Shown here one piece after another: positions 15,956-16,021 of a stretch of DNA of 16,021 bases (position 1 is its first letter; each line of letters begins with the position of its first letter). The DNA lies in assembly GCA_035361075.1 (NCBI GenBank), contig DAOSBX010000055.1:1974-17994 (forward strand), written 5' to 3'. Made by a program: the position numbers and the translations under genes. Under the pieces are notes generated by a model, which was given only the letters and a program-made list of their open reading frames with translations, searched no databases and was not told the DNA's origin. This DNA comes from Candidatus Hydrogenedens sp. Lineage in GTDB: Bacteria; Hydrogenedentota; Hydrogenedentia; Hydrogenedentales; Hydrogenedentaceae.

Positions 15956-16021
15956 TCACTTTTTTTATTTTAATGACTTCTGAACAAAAATAATCGTTTC
16001 ATGAACTTTATGATTATTAAT
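15956..16021. other. AT-rich right edge
   Basis: 66 bases upstream of the hydrolase gene, AT-rich, presumably part of its promoter region. Nothing specific can be assigned. Confidence 0.3.

Noticed and set aside
1..16021. CRISPR arrays, defence genes, prophage, insertion sequences or tRNA genes
   Set aside because: No regularly spaced repeats, transposase or integrase motifs, or cloverleaf-like sequences were seen; the window reads as housekeeping and metabolic genes.

Overview
The window is an ordinary chromosomal stretch of an AT-rich bacterium. It is probably Gram-negative: there are several Sec signal peptides, a single-chain SecDF with YajC, and a cation/proton antiporter of the Kef type. 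I see no rRNA, tRNA, transposase, integrase, phage gene or CRISPR array. The lineage cannot be fixed from the sequence. A fused SecDF downstream of tgt-yajC, large secreted proteins with Ig-like modules and low GC would fit an uncultured phylum of the PVC/FCB/Hydrogenedentota kind, but that is only a guess.

Layout, left to right. (1) The left edge holds the N-terminal 531 residues of a large secreted protein on the minus strand, cut by the window edge. (2) About 600 bases of very AT-rich DNA separate it from a divergent plus-strand operon (2203-5395). This operon encodes a class II aldolase-family protein, a long zinc-dependent dehydrogenase related to L-sorbose-1-phosphate reductase, and a short-chain dehydrogenase closely resembling sorbitol-6-phosphate 2-dehydrogenase. 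Together they look like a sugar or polyol phosphate pathway feeding fructose-6-phosphate, but no transporter, kinase or regulator lies alongside. (3) A GNAT acetyltransferase follows on the plus strand, and its stop codon overlaps that of a convergent ammonium transporter gene. (4) The rest is all minus strand: amt (with a plausible sigma-54 promoter), a KefB/KefC-like antiporter with TrkA-N and TrkA-C domains, then the tgt-yajC-secDF export/tRNA-modification operon, closed by a strong intrinsic terminator at 9861-9898. Last comes a secreted N-terminal-nucleophile hydrolase of the C45/acyl-CoA:6-APA acyltransferase type.

What works together: YajC and SecDF are partners of the Sec translocon. 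Tgt is their usual genomic neighbour rather than a functional partner. The aldolase-SorE-SrlD trio is the only metabolic cluster and the most interesting part of the window. Several starts were moved inward from the longest possible ORF because a Shine-Dalgarno sequence clearly favours the internal codon.
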